From the NCBI GenBank assembly GCA_030077755.1, contig JAQJZZ010000014.1, positions 930,001 to 994,000 of the forward strand: a stretch of 64,000 nt of DNA, in the 5' to 3' direction. The notes under the pieces were generated by a model. The model did no database searches and was not told where the DNA came from. It saw only the letters and a list, made by a program, of their open reading frames with translations. A program made the translations under genes and the position numbers. Position 1 is the stretch's first letter, and the number at the start of each line of letters is the position of its first letter. The stretch comes from Filosporella fistucella. Its lineage: Eukaryota; Ascomycota; Leotiomycetes; Helotiales. Of the stretch, positions 1-13,795 are shown in pieces.

Positions 1-218
1 GACCAAGAGGACCAATCTTTGGAGCCAAGGCGGACGAAGCACCAACTTCACCACCAGTTGCTCTGAGGTGGCTATCGCATCGTCAGTATGCGGCGAGCGG
101 AGAGAATCGCAATATTGTGAACTCACATCACCTTGATCTCATTGGGGTCGAGCTTTGGAGCTACACATCAGCAGATTAGTTGAGCGTTCCCGCAAGAGAG
201 TTTGGAGACCGTACGCAT
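1..218 (-). CDS. RPL12: 60S ribosomal protein L12 (uL11), 5' part, runs off the left edge
   Basis: Encodes the N-terminus of large-subunit protein uL11, which helps form the GTPase-associated stalk base of the ribosome. Spliced translation starts MPPKLDPNEIKVIHLRATGG and continues through GEVGASSALAPKIGPLG, a near-invariant eukaryotic uL11 start. Exon 1 is only 4 nt (215-218, ATG plus one base). Intron 1 is 161-214 (GTACGG...TGTAG), exon 2 is 127-160, intron 2 is 72-126 (GTGAGT...GATAG), and exon 3 runs from 71 past position 1. Splice choices are fixed by the frame and by family conservation. About 37 of roughly 165 residues are present. A 4-nt first coding exon would be missed by ORF-based calling. 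Identity is very sure; the rest of the gene lies outside the window. Confidence 0.93.
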
Positions 219-812
219 GGCGAATGATTTTGCTTGAATCAGTCGAGAAGTTGAGGATTGTCGTCTTGATTGTACACAATTTGAGGAATATTTGTGTGGG
301 AGGCTCGCTTACTTTTCACGACTAGATGTGCTAACCTGATTCGGTCATTTGGGCCGGCCCCACCTATCACATTTCCTCCTTCCTCACCGGGCGAGGCTGA
401 AGCTTTAGATGATTTGGTAGCAAGCTCCGTAAGGTAGGCAGGTAAGTTTGGCTTCTAAATGGGTTTGAATTCAATAAGTGCATACTCATAGATTCAGTAC
501 TATCTAACCCCCCTGGCTAACTTGATTCGGGAGAATTGGAGGTCTTCTCTCTGTTGCTCTATTCAGCGCCAGCCTTCCAAGTTGATTTGCAGCATTTCCT
601 TTCTTCAAGCTTTGCACATTCTAAGCGTTTTTCGGTTTTAAAATTCTTGATCCACGTATCACAGTGCCTTCAAGCTCGGAGTTAATTCAGCGATATTGTT
701 TTATTTAGTACATGTGCTTTCAACAAAACAGCCACAGCCAGAAGACTTTCAATGGCGAAGCGTTCACGCTTAAAGACAATCCGCCAAATCCTTTCTACTC
801 TATTTTGTTCAT
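219..812. other. Intergenic: RPL12 promoter side and SEC23 3' flank
   Basis: No open frame of interest. It must contain the RPL12 promoter and 5' UTR (minus strand, upstream of 218) and the SEC23 transcript end (below 813). I see no clear motif to assign. Confidence 0.6.
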
Positions 813-3431
<2,619 letters not shown>

Positions 3432-5655
3432 AGCTATCAGATCAGACGGAAGTGGTGCCTTTAATGCTCAGCGAAATGGTAGGTATTTGGAGCCCGCCCT
3501 TTGCTGTGCACTTTGGATGTGCAGTAGAACAACGGTTTTCTTTGATCTTTCTGTTTGGGAGGAATGCGAATTCAAGGAAGCTTAAGCTTGGAAGATCGAA
3601 CTGTTTCTTGCAGAACCAGGGCGAGGATGCATTCGTTGGTCGCTGGTAACAGATATCACTTTCGAACTCCACCAAGATGCCACCAAGCAAGAGCTAATCT
3701 AGCGAGATGTTGGCGCCTGAGGCGACAACACAAGAATTGCAGAGCTTAAATTTTCGTTCAAGCTCGCGTTTCTCTTCCTTCTTCAACATCACGCCAGTTT
3801 TAAAAAAAAATTACTTAACGACAGCTTCTGTTGCATTCTACAACGAAGCTGTTTTCGCGCTGAGCGAAGAAGACACACCCGTTGCTGGGCGCCTGACTTT
3901 GAGATGTCGTTCAGACGTTCTTGAGAACTTGGGAATCAGCTGAGGTTACATGCAATATCTTCTTTAATTTTAGAGTGAGGAGGATTGGACAATGGGACGT
4001 TCCACTTCAACCCTTATCCAGCAAGGATACCACTTTGGAAACAGACTTGATTCTGATCTGGATTGATAGTTGTCTTTTGTCTGTCATCCTGGTCATTTAG
4101 GTTTCGATGCTGTTGATTAGGCATCACTATCTTACATCAAAAGAAGTGTTAGGAGGAAGCATCACTAGGCAGTCATAGTTTTTGTGTTCACCCATGTGCA
4201 TGTCCTCTGCTCCTACTATAGGTAAATTTTCGGATCTTCGCTCGACGTATCCGGGCACTATCAAAATCATTCTCAGCTGCTGTGTCATTCAGCAAGATTA
4301 CAACTGCATGATTGTCCAGACATAGGCTCAAGGTTTTTAGCCTTCACTTCAGTTGGATATATATAATTTCTGTCACAACATTCAATTTCCTTGTGAGAAT
4401 GTTCAATCCTGAGGTCAGATCTTGATGCAAATGATTTTTCTGCGCTGTCGGATATTTCTTTGGTTGAAGTATTGATTGTCAACAAAACACTTGCAGATTC
4501 AGATTCAGTTTCTATCCCCGCTTGAACGTCTCCACATTATGTGCTGAGAAATGTGACTCTATGGAACGGCAATACACCACAACACGATTTCAGCAATCAG
4601 CATCAACAATACGAAGTGTGTCTTTGCCCTAAACACTTTTGTTGCAAGCGTACACCATAATTAAGAAATTGGCGATGCCGCTGAAGACCTGGACACTTCG
4701 GATAGAACAGTATGGTCTGGCTCCAGAATTTCACATCATCCTTAATATTAGAGCCTTGTCGGTAGATAAATTCGCTTATATGTACTGTACGTCTTACAAG
4801 ACTGAATATTTATTCCAGCTTCTGCTAATCGATTTCTTTTGGACTGCCGCCCGTCGAACTCGCTTTTTCACAACCCATGCTGCTCTTCAGCTCTTGAAGT
4901 CAACTCCAACACTGCTTTTGACATAGTTTATACTCCTGTACCCATTTCAAACATTTCTTTCGTGATACCCAATAATTAGCCAGCGGGTAATGGTCTCCTT
5001 CAACAGTCCCTAGAGCTTTCGAATCATCAAATTCTACCTCTACCCTTGATACTTCAAGGATGAAAACTATGGAGCTTAGCAGGTTCATCGCATTCTGCAA
5101 CCAGATCTACTACTCCCTTGCCCTCCTTCACTAAACACATTAGTATCATATCCGGATGTCACTAATAATGTCGAAGGCTGCCCTCAAGAGGGCACTCTTT
5201 GTCAAAATTAGCTTGGTTTTTAAACCGCATCCTCGAATCCCTCCCTCCTCTTTAGATCGAGGCTGAGTTGTCCTAACCTACGGGAGAAGCACAAACGTAG
5301 ATCAAAATGATGAGCTCTCGAGTTGCGGTAGTTGCATAAGAAAATCTGGCATCCAAGCAAGCGGCATTTCAGTGTAGAAGCTTGTATAGCGTTCAATCCT
5401 CAATTAAGTTTCTGACTGTTGAAACCGAATCCAACATGAAAAGTTTCGAGTCTAAATTCATACTTGAGACAGCATTGTAAGGCCCCTTTGTACAGCGTCA
5501 CTTTCCAACATACGCTTTAAGCCTCGAGCAGGTGTCATTCTTACTGTCGACGGACTCGTGAAGTTTATGCTCTCTTGTCAAAGTTGACTTATCATACTAA
5601 CAAGCATATGCCTTCTTCTCAATTTGGTACAGTAGCTAATTTCCACCTCATGCCA
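3432..5655. other. Intergenic between SEC23 and the secreted-protein gene
   Basis: About 2.2 kb, AT-leaning. It holds the SEC23 promoter (minus strand, just above 3431). Short frames at 4285-4485 and about 4900-5088 on the minus strand show a few Cys/Lys-rich residues but have no recognised homologue and no convincing splice partners. I do not call a gene. Confidence 0.5.
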
Positions 5656-6377
5656 TCAACAAGTGAAGTTGACATAAGCTCCAACAACAATGTCCGAATT
5701 CATAAGTGTCTGGTTCCATTTCACCGACGCACTTTCCTTCACTCTTTCATCAATCCCAAACACAAATGCCAGCTCATTCCTTGTCTGGTTGCCACATACT
5801 TCTTTATTGATCACTTCAAACGTGCCTCGCTTGTACTTATTGAAGGTTCCAAGGACCTCTCTGCCAATCACTGGTGGATTGGCTTCCACAACATTATTCC
5901 AAGTAGGTATGCCAGGCCAATTAATTGTGCGAGCTGCGACCACTGCATGGCCGTGGTGGTAGAATGGGACACTGCTATTGCAGGGGATGTTGAAGTTTAG
6001 TGAGCAACCATTGCCTCCAAGACCAGTGAATTGCATATGCATCACTGTATAAACCCTACTGTGTGGCCCTGATTGACATCAGTAACTTGAGCATCTATCT
6101 CTTGCGGATGAATCTAGCATTCGAGTGTATTGAACTCACTAATAGCCTGATGCCTCTTTTGGCAATCGTCATCGACTTTCTGTGATACTTCGAAAAGTGA
6201 CCCAGTATCATATTCTCGGGCTACACTCAGATCGGGATGATCTTCGTATATTGTATAGATTTGGCCCCAGCCCCAGGGGCAGATTTTGCCAATTGGACAT
6301 GTCTTTGGGAGAGGAGGAATGGCCAGTGCTATATTAGCGATGAAGGGAGCAACGAGGAGAATATTGGAGAGAAGCAT
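5656..6377 (-). CDS. Small secreted cysteine-containing protein (unknown function)
   Basis: Two exons, 6140-6377 and 5656-6044, joined over a 95-bp intron (GTGAGT...ATACAG, acceptor chosen because it alone restores the downstream frame). They give 208 aa. The N-terminus MLLSNILLVAPFIANIALA is a typical signal peptide, probably cleaved near Ala19-Ile20. The mature part has seven cysteines (in CPIGKIC, DDDC, GNGC, IPC, EVC and the terminal FTC) and several N-glycosylation sequons (NSS, NQT twice, NFT). No transmembrane segment follows. I recognise no enzyme family. Size, secretion and cysteines fit the loose class of secreted fungal proteins that includes candidate effectors, but function is inference only. 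It stands alone between two intergenic stretches. An alternative is an unspliced 87-aa product ending at the TAG in the intron. Confidence 0.66.
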
Positions 6378-6968
6378 CTTGTAATAATAGAAAGCGCTGA
6401 TTATTCGTAAGCCTCGAAGGTGGTTGGGTTGTCAGAATAGAGTCGAACAGCGTATGGGTTTTTTTTATATGATATTTCAATGCAGTGACAGACCAAAACT
6501 ACAACCGTTCGATAACTCGAATATTTAAGCTTTCAATAATATGCAGCCCTTCGGAGTAGATATTCTCATACGAGTGGCTTATGCATCCTGTAGTCAAATG
6601 ACTATAAACGCGATGCTCCGATGTAGATACATCAGATGAGAGTAGAGCCATTGTATCTCGTCAAAGCAGGAGCCCGAAATACGAGGCGCCACATCAACGT
6701 GATTTCCCTTTACGCCACAAAACCATGAGCAACGTATGACAAGCTTTCGAGTTGTGACATACAGAGTAATGATATAGAACTCGTATAATGAAATTGAATG
6801 ACTGATGGGTATCAAAGATGGGGCATAAAAGTGCGGGGTCATTTGTAGATGTGATGTTACCAACCAAGTTTAGAAACAGAATCCGCAAGGGAAATCGAGT
6901 TCAATATCTTCCATTCTACAAATCTTCTGTACTGCCGGAAAGGGTTCAATTCAATATAGTTCTTCGAT
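6378..6968. other. Intergenic, promoter side of the secreted-protein gene
   Basis: No recognisable gene. There is a T-run at 6460-6470 and AT-rich DNA upstream of the 6377 start. Minus-strand frames in 6594-6888 begin at non-ATG codons and resemble nothing known. Confidence 0.5.
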
Positions 6969-7734
6969 ATGTACCCAATCGTTGAGACAAGGGCTCCACG
7001 TCAGGCTTTCAAACCTAGGGGCCTTCCCTGGCCCTCATCCTATTATCCAGACATTGTGCCACGGTCGGTAAGTACATCCTTCAGGTCCTTACAAACCGAT
7101 TGCCCTACCATTCTGTCTTGATATTCTAGGACATGGTCCCAAGAGAGCTTGACGGAAGGCAAAATTACCAGAAATTCTATCTCTCCAAGACGCCGCGATA
7201 CCTAATGTAATTCAGCGTAACGACACGCACAAACATATCCAGTATGACCTGCTGGAACTTTTTGGAACGGATGTTCAACTCGAACTTCATGGTCCTGGAT
7301 GTTGTGATGGACATGAATCGGAAAAAGAGTGGCTATTACGGCGGCAAATGGTGATTGGAGCCCGCAATCTGGAATTTGATCCTGCCAGAAGAACAACGGT
7401 TCTAGCTGTGTGCATTGCAGAGCATGTCTAGAAGAACGACACAGTACGATATGCGTCAAGGACAGAATCAAGAACATCGAGTGTGAGTATTTCTAACGGA
7501 AGGATTAAGAACGACCTTCGAACTGTCCACATCAAAGCAATGTTCGTTCATGTCGAACACCTGAAGATGTATCTAGGAGGCAGCAATATTCGGATTATTC
7601 ATTCCGATGGCTTTTTTGTTGATTGGACACGTTGTTGCAAGTCAATAGGTGATTTGCCGGCACCACTGATCAGATCTCGATTCCCATGGCACTCAATGGC
7701 ATCCCATTCAGGAGCCGCGACGGGGAAGACATGA
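6969..7734 (+). pseudogene. Possible decayed or unrecognised gene
   Basis: An ATG at 6969 opens MYPIVETRAPRQAFKPRGLP up to a strong donor at 7068 (GTAAGT). Two acceptors are possible. 7129 gives a 59-aa product ending at TAA 7208. 7215 joins in phase to a frame reading HIQYDLLELFGTDVQLELHG and ending at TAG 7429-7431. The same frame then stays open from 7432 to the TGA at 7732-7734, so about 520 nt are interrupted by one stop only. The stretch reads like coding sequence (mixed codon use, intron signals), but I recognise no family. It could be a real small gene with another intron around the TAG, or a gene inactivated by point mutation (a CAG-to-TAG change would fit RIP-type C-to-T mutation). 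Low confidence either way. Confidence 0.3.
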
Positions 7735-7846
7735 TGTACCAAGAATATTGATATGTAACGCCCCAAGTTGAGAAAGGAGGCATACAAGGGATTGGTTTAT
7801 CATGGAGGATTTTGAAGTATTCTGAACTGAAATCTTCTTCCTATAC

Positions 7847-10800
7847 TCAGATCAATAAAAACCGTTTTGTAATATCCTCCGCCATCGTCGCATTTCCAGC
7901 CATCGAGTATATTGTCTGAAGATTGTATGCAGTGTCGAACACAACATCCTCTTGGGAGCTGCGCTGCTCACCATCTGAAACTTCGTCTAGAACCTTCAGG
8001 TAATACGGAATAGCCAGATGTGTGAGGCCAAGCATGTGATAGGTACGAGCCATATTGTAATGAGCTTCTTGACGTTCCTCAAGATGTAGAGACAAGGCTC
8101 GAGAATCATAGTAGCTCTTCATAAATGTAAGACCTTGAACGATCTGATGTTGGCGATTCTCAGCCTGCCGTTTCAGAGAGTGGTGGATGTATGCAAGACC
8201 GATACTAAGGTGGATGACTGGATTTCCAGGATCTAAAGCATAAGCCCGAAAAAAGTAGTCTACAAACAGTCAGACAGTAATCTTGAATCTAGAGTATAAC
8301 TCACTTAGGGCATAGCTGTAACTAGTTCCTGTGTAAAGGATATGACCATATAGCATCAGAAGTTGGACATCCATATCTGTGTTGACTATGTTCCGGCCAT
8401 TTTCGTCCTTTTGATATGACCCCATATCGGCATAATGTTGTTCTTGCATATCTGGCGTCACCAGGGCATAATCCATTACCTTTATCTGGCGGAGTATGTA
8501 CTTTTGCGACGGACCAGAACTGTACCAAGAAACTGGGGATTGGCAGACCCTTGAAAGGGCAGCAAATAATCTGTAAGAGTCGGTTGTGAATTGGTATTCC
8601 TTCATGAAAAATCGGCAAACTGTTACACATGTTTCTTCATCGCTGGCCATCAACGCGCATACTAGATGCACAGGTTAGTCTCCGTGGGTAATATTGGTGT
8701 GAAAGTAATACTCACAGCACCAGGCTAGGTGGACCAGGAACATGTCTTCCCGGCTTTTATACCAGATAATTGCATCTGTCACTGCCTCACAAACGTCATA
8801 CGCTTCTTTGCTCTCCCCAGTCCTCGCAAGGCATAACGCATACTCCACGAAAATATTCAGCCAATTCCTGAAATCAATTCCTCTGTAGTCTTTAGGGAGA
8901 TCAAGCTTTGCAGCATCAATTTTCTCTGGGGCGTCATATCCGAGGCCTACTATTGTCAGCTTGAATCCGGTTGAGTTGATATAAGGAGCACAAGCCTCGA
9001 CCCAATCGATCTGCCATTGCACTTAAATCTGAATCCAGTGAAGTTTCAGCGCGAATTTTAGAAGAATTGTTAGAGTACCCAAGAAATCGGACGTATTTGT
9101 CCCAAGGGTAGAAGGTTTTAAAACTTCTGAAGTCATCAGTAAGATCTTTAGCAGCATCCAGCCAAGCAAGAGTCGACAAAAAATCTCCCTCTCTCATCTT
9201 CTCGTGTTCTTTTTTCAGAATCTGGTATTGAACCTTGAGCCGTTCTGCTTGAGAAAGAACCACCTCGGGAGGTTCTTCCCCCTTACGTGATATTCGAGTC
9301 CTCGCAGGCCCTCTTTTGACACTTACAGTCGGCGCCTTGGGCTCCCGCCCTTTCCTACTCTTTTGATGCTTCCTAATCAACATAACCTCGTTCACGTAAT
9401 TGTATGCTTGCTGTGGCTTTTCGAGACCCTCATACATACGTGCTAGCTCCATACGTGCCTCCGTATCATCTTCATCAAGCTTGATGGCAGATTTGAACAG
9501 CTCTTCGGCACGTTCTCTTTGCGATAGCTTCAAGCAACACTTACCAACTTTAATCAACAGGGATGGTTCCTCGTTATCGGCAGCATCGCTCAACGGCTGA
9601 TAGAACTGGATCGCCTCTTCATAAAGCTCACAGAGAAATAGTTGATCTGCAGCCTGTTCGAAAAGTTCTGCATGATCCGAAATCTTATTTTGGCCGCTTT
9701 CATTCGATGGATCAAGACATTTCAGATGATTCTGTAGCTTAATTAGCTATGCTTAATGCCTTCTGAGAACTGCTGCTCACCATAGCCTCTTCGTTATGGC
9801 CTAGTTGTAACCTCAAAAGTCCCAATTTGACTCGTATCTCAAGAGGTAGACCGAGACCATACCGTTCGGGACCATACCGCGTGGAAGTAAACCCCGGCAC
9901 TTTGACCCTTCTCTGATCGTCGATGTCCCACTCACAATCATTATCAGTAACGGCATCCCAGAACGACTCGCTTCCACGATCCACCAGCCATCGTGATAGG
10001 GATCTCGCTTCCTTGATTGCCATCTCCAGCTGACCGGCGCATTCGTACAATGCTACATATGAGTAAACGTCGTCCCAAGAAAAGTTTGATGCCGACTCCA
10101 CCGAGTTTCTGAAATAAGCAATCGTTTCTTTATACAAATCTATCGCAGTTTGATATTCGCCGTGGTCGATACATACGGAAGCCAACTGGCTAAGAACATA
10201 AGTGTTGTGGGGGGACCTGCTCAGTATCAATTTGTACTCTGAGATTGCCGAGACGTATTTCCCACGTTCAGCATGTAACTGTGCTTTCCTGTATCGAGCC
10301 TTCAATTGTTTAGGATTAGCTCGTACAGCTGCAGCTAAAAGGAATTGTGCAGTTTGTAGAAGCTCTTCTGTAAGTGGATCGAAGTTGTCGAGCACAAAAT
10401 CGGCGCACTCGATCCAATAGTCAACAACTCTGTGGCGGAGATGGCATGCATACATCTTAGCACTCAGAGCACCTTCAAGGTTTTTCTCATCCTGTAGGAC
10501 AGCGGCCAGTGTTACCCAAGCTCCATATGTTTCAGCGTTGATACGAATGATTTCTAGCAATTGAGCCTTGGCTAACTCAAGGTTTCCGTTGGTGTAGGTC
10601 ATGTTCGCTTCATATAATCGTCTCTTGATATCCGGAGTTGGTTCCACCGCACGTCGTGGTCCCCGGTGTACACCAGGACCCTTACGGCGACGGGTCTGTT
10701 GATGTAGCCGTTTGATCGGGCGGCTAACTCCTGGAAGAATTGTTCCCAGATTATCTGTATCCGTTGTAGTCCTTAGCTGGCGAACATCATCTTTGAATCT

Positions 10801-11201
10801 TCCCATAGCACGACGAAAATCGCGATCTTCTGAGTCGGCGTCTGATATTTCATCGCTATTTCTCTGTCAGTGTGGTACTGGTTAGTCTGGGTGAGAAAGA
10901 CACACTCGCTCTCCATTTCTTCCAAGAAATCGCTCTCCTCTGACTCCTCATCCTGCATCTGCATGTCCTCATCTTCATCCTCTTCGTCGACCTCGAGGGG
11001 TATCTTGTGTGACACATTCTCCTCATTCTGGATTGCATTGGAGGGAGCAGAAGCAACAGATTTGTATGGACTTTGATAAGTTCCTTGGTTCTGGTTTTGC
11101 AAGATGCCCGGTGTAACATTAAATCCTCCACTCCATGGCGGTCGCTGGGCTTCACTCGGCTCCGGATCTGGGTAAAGGCTATGTTTGTTGGATTCAACCA
11201 T
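7847..11201 (-). CDS. TFC4: Transcription factor IIIC subunit Tfc4 (TPR protein)
   Basis: Tfc4 (tau131, the human TFIIIC102 counterpart) is the TPR subunit of TFIIIC that binds the A-box side of tRNA/5S genes and recruits TFIIIB for RNA polymerase III. Six exons: 10906-11201, 9781-10861, 9002-9731, 8716-8946, 8305-8661, 7847-8259. They total 3108 nt and 1035 aa. The N-terminus is acidic and disordered (Asp/Glu run around residues 70-95). A basic patch follows, then TPR arrays (LYEANMTYTNGNLELAKAQL, LLRLQLGHNEEAM, KSAIKLDEDDTEARMELARM). A central basic linker (RKGREPKAP) and a second helical-repeat block ending KRFLLI come next. Intron 8947-9001 has a weak GTCGAG donor but a good GCTGAC branch site; intron 10862-10905 ends at GAG. 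Both were chosen by frame. Identity rests on the TPR layout and typical C-terminus. Confidence 0.88.
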
Positions 11202-11849
11202 TGTGTCGAGAATGCTGTAGGAATCTCAAGCAGTTCATTGTGTTCTTTGATATGCGATGGTGTTGATAATGTGGGACACGGAAGACGAATTAGGACCGAT
11301 CGTGAGATGAAAGTAAAATTGATGGCGAGGCAGAGCTCCAGGTAGAGTAGAATGTCAGCCTCGCAGACTAAGCTAGTCTTGACTAGGAAGGTGGGGGAAA
11401 CCAAGCCCAATCAGGCTGAGCACACAGCCATGTCCCTGGAGGCAGAACCGATCACAATCTCAGTCTATTACATTGTATCTCTGGCTTGGCGAAGAAGATG
11501 AAAGTGTCCTGCAGATAGTAAAACCTGTATAAAAACCAAGGTAATTCATTATTTTTAAGTCACTTCAGTGAATGGGATAGCAAATTATCAAACAAGAAAT
11601 ACATTTAGAATACCTCAAAGCTATGACCCCACCTGGTTTCCTGTGTTGCTAACCAAGACCACCTGCGGAGTTCAAATCGTTCTACAACATGTGCAACAGA
11701 TATGCAGGCACATATTGCTTTAGCCAACAAAGGTATCCACTGCCTGACATATATTCAGACGTCCAGCTGAACAGTACAACAATAGATAACTCCGGTTAAT
11801 GGCCCGTCTATGCTGGCTAGCTGAAAGTAACAGGTTTCGTACAACAAGC
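11202..11849. other. Intergenic: TFC4 promoter and VTS1 3' flank
   Basis: About 650 bp with no gene. Open frames here are antisense shadows of the TFC4 leader. It contains the TFC4 start region and the VTS1 transcript end. Confidence 0.6.
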
Positions 11850-13795
11850 CTACGATAATTTTCCTTCTGCTTTGGCTTCTGCGATAACGATTAGCTATTT
11901 AAGAATTAGAGGCAGAAATTGACTTGCCTTTCACTTGCTCGAACACCTTCAACATCTTTCTACGCGCTCCCAGAGCATTCACGCCCCTTTCTTCCAAGGC
12001 TTTCTCATCCAGCTCAACCAATTCTGTCCAGTTCATATCCTTCAAATTGTCGGTATATTTATGCAGTCTCAAGCTTCTCAGCCAGCTAGGGATATCTTGA
12101 AGCAAGCTGGGATCGGTAGGATCCTCCGGAGGCTTCGAGCTGCCCCTACGGCCACGAGGAGACCGCCCTCGCACCATATCACTGTGATCAGAAAGATAAC
12201 CTTCATGCCCACCAAGACCAAATTGACCAATGTTCAAAGTACCCATACCATTATTCATGAGTGGTGAGCCATCGTACGCTGCAAGAAAGCCGTTGTTTTG
12301 TGGCGAAGCGAAACCTAGTTGTCCAAATCCACCACCCTGCATAGCCAACCCTGGAGAACTAGGTCGGGACCGTCGACCAGCGAATTGTGCATTCTGCTGG
12401 GCCTGAAGCGCCAAAACCTGGTCTCTACTCAAAACTTGTCCATGCTCATTGATCATGACAACATTAGCCCCAGGCATATTATTTTGTAGACCAGGAGAAA
12501 GGGGCCCTTGTCCAGAAGACCCTTGGCCATCGTTGGATCGAGCACGGCGGTACTTGCGGACATCGTCCAAAGCAAAGCGATTGTTAACAGTAGATAGAGC
12601 AGCAAGTTTCATAGCAGTAGCATTGGCTACCATGTCTGCTTGTTGGTTGCTGCTAGCAGTGTTGAAGTTTGGAACCATTGGAGTGTTGACCATAGATGCC
12701 CAGTTTCCATTGCCTGCATTGTAAGGTGAAAGAAGTGGGAGATCTTGCCCTTGGTTGTCAGGAGCATTGATCGTTGTGTTTTGGAGGTTTGTGTTGCCAG
12801 ATATCTGTGCTGCAGGAGAGCGAAGACCAGCTGAAGTAGGCGGCTGCATGAATTGCCCCATAGGAGGTTGCCCTGAAGAGGATTTTGGTCTTGCAGATTG
12901 GTCATTACTTCGGGATCCCCAAGGAGATGGCGGAACGCCATTATTATCGGACGAGTCAGCTGGTCCAGAAATGACTGGTGCAGTGAGAGATGCGCGAGGG
13001 TCGTAGGCAGCGCTGTTCCGGTTCGAGGAAGGAGGATTTCCAGTTTGTTGTGTAAACTTGGCTTTTTCTGTGGCAATTGCAGCAGCGGCATCAGGAAACA
13101 TTGCATTGATTGTAGACGGGTCAAGGCCAGAGTGCCTCTTGGAGGCTGGTGTTGCAGGAGGTCGGGTCAGGGAATTTCTTGAACCTTCGACGCTGAGTTT
13201 GCCCATAGCATCGCTCAGTCTATTGGACATCGGATCTGTCATGAACATTAGACAAGAATTATACTTTAAGAAGTAAGGGACACAAACCTTTATCAAAATT
13301 GGCAGGGGAAAGAACACCAGACATAGGATGATTCTTTCCCATCTGCTGCAGGACCTGGATGAAAAACCTTATCTGAACCTGGGTTGTCTGCTGAAGTAAA
13401 GCGTACAAAGCTGCGGTCCGTTCTGCCTCACTCAGTACCCTAAACCACTGTTCGATGGCACTCAGCTCATCCTTGAAGTCTTGGTCCAGAGTTGCCGCCG
13501 CCATCTCCTCCAATGTAGTCTCATACTGATCAATCTCTGCGATCCACTGCTGAGCAATCTTATCATTTGCATCAGGCTCGCCGCCTTGATTTTGGCCTTG
13601 CTGAGTCCCGTAGAAATCGGATGAGGGTCTGATTCGACTCGAGGACGGTGACGAAGAGAAAGCTGCCATGTCTGCTGAAGCACGAAGGTGGTGACCGGAA
13701 CCTATGGCACGAGAAGAAGGTGGGCGGAGCGAGGAGGTATTGTTCGACTCGACCGGAGTACTATTTCGATTCCCAACGGCAGACATATTGAGCAT
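11850..13795 (-). CDS. VTS1: SAM-domain RNA-binding protein Vts1 (Smaug family)
   Basis: Vts1 binds Smaug-recognition hairpins in mRNA through its SAM domain and promotes deadenylation and decay in the cytoplasm. Exons: 13288-13795, 11928-13235, 11850-11878, total 1845 nt and 614 aa. Seen: a conserved N-terminal helical block (about residues 85-175, [20 protein letters not shown] to [14 protein letters not shown]), a long Ser/Pro/Asn/Gln-rich middle, and a C-terminal SAM domain (about 535-600, [16 protein letters not shown] ... [14 protein letters not shown]). Reading straight through the last donor gives the tail [11 protein letters not shown] with a stop at 11899. Splicing a 49-bp GC-AG intron (11879-11927, GCAAGT donor, GCTAATC branch, CGCAG acceptor) gives [11 protein letters not shown], which fits the family tail better, so I used it. 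The start could also be the Met at 13786. Confidence 0.92.
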
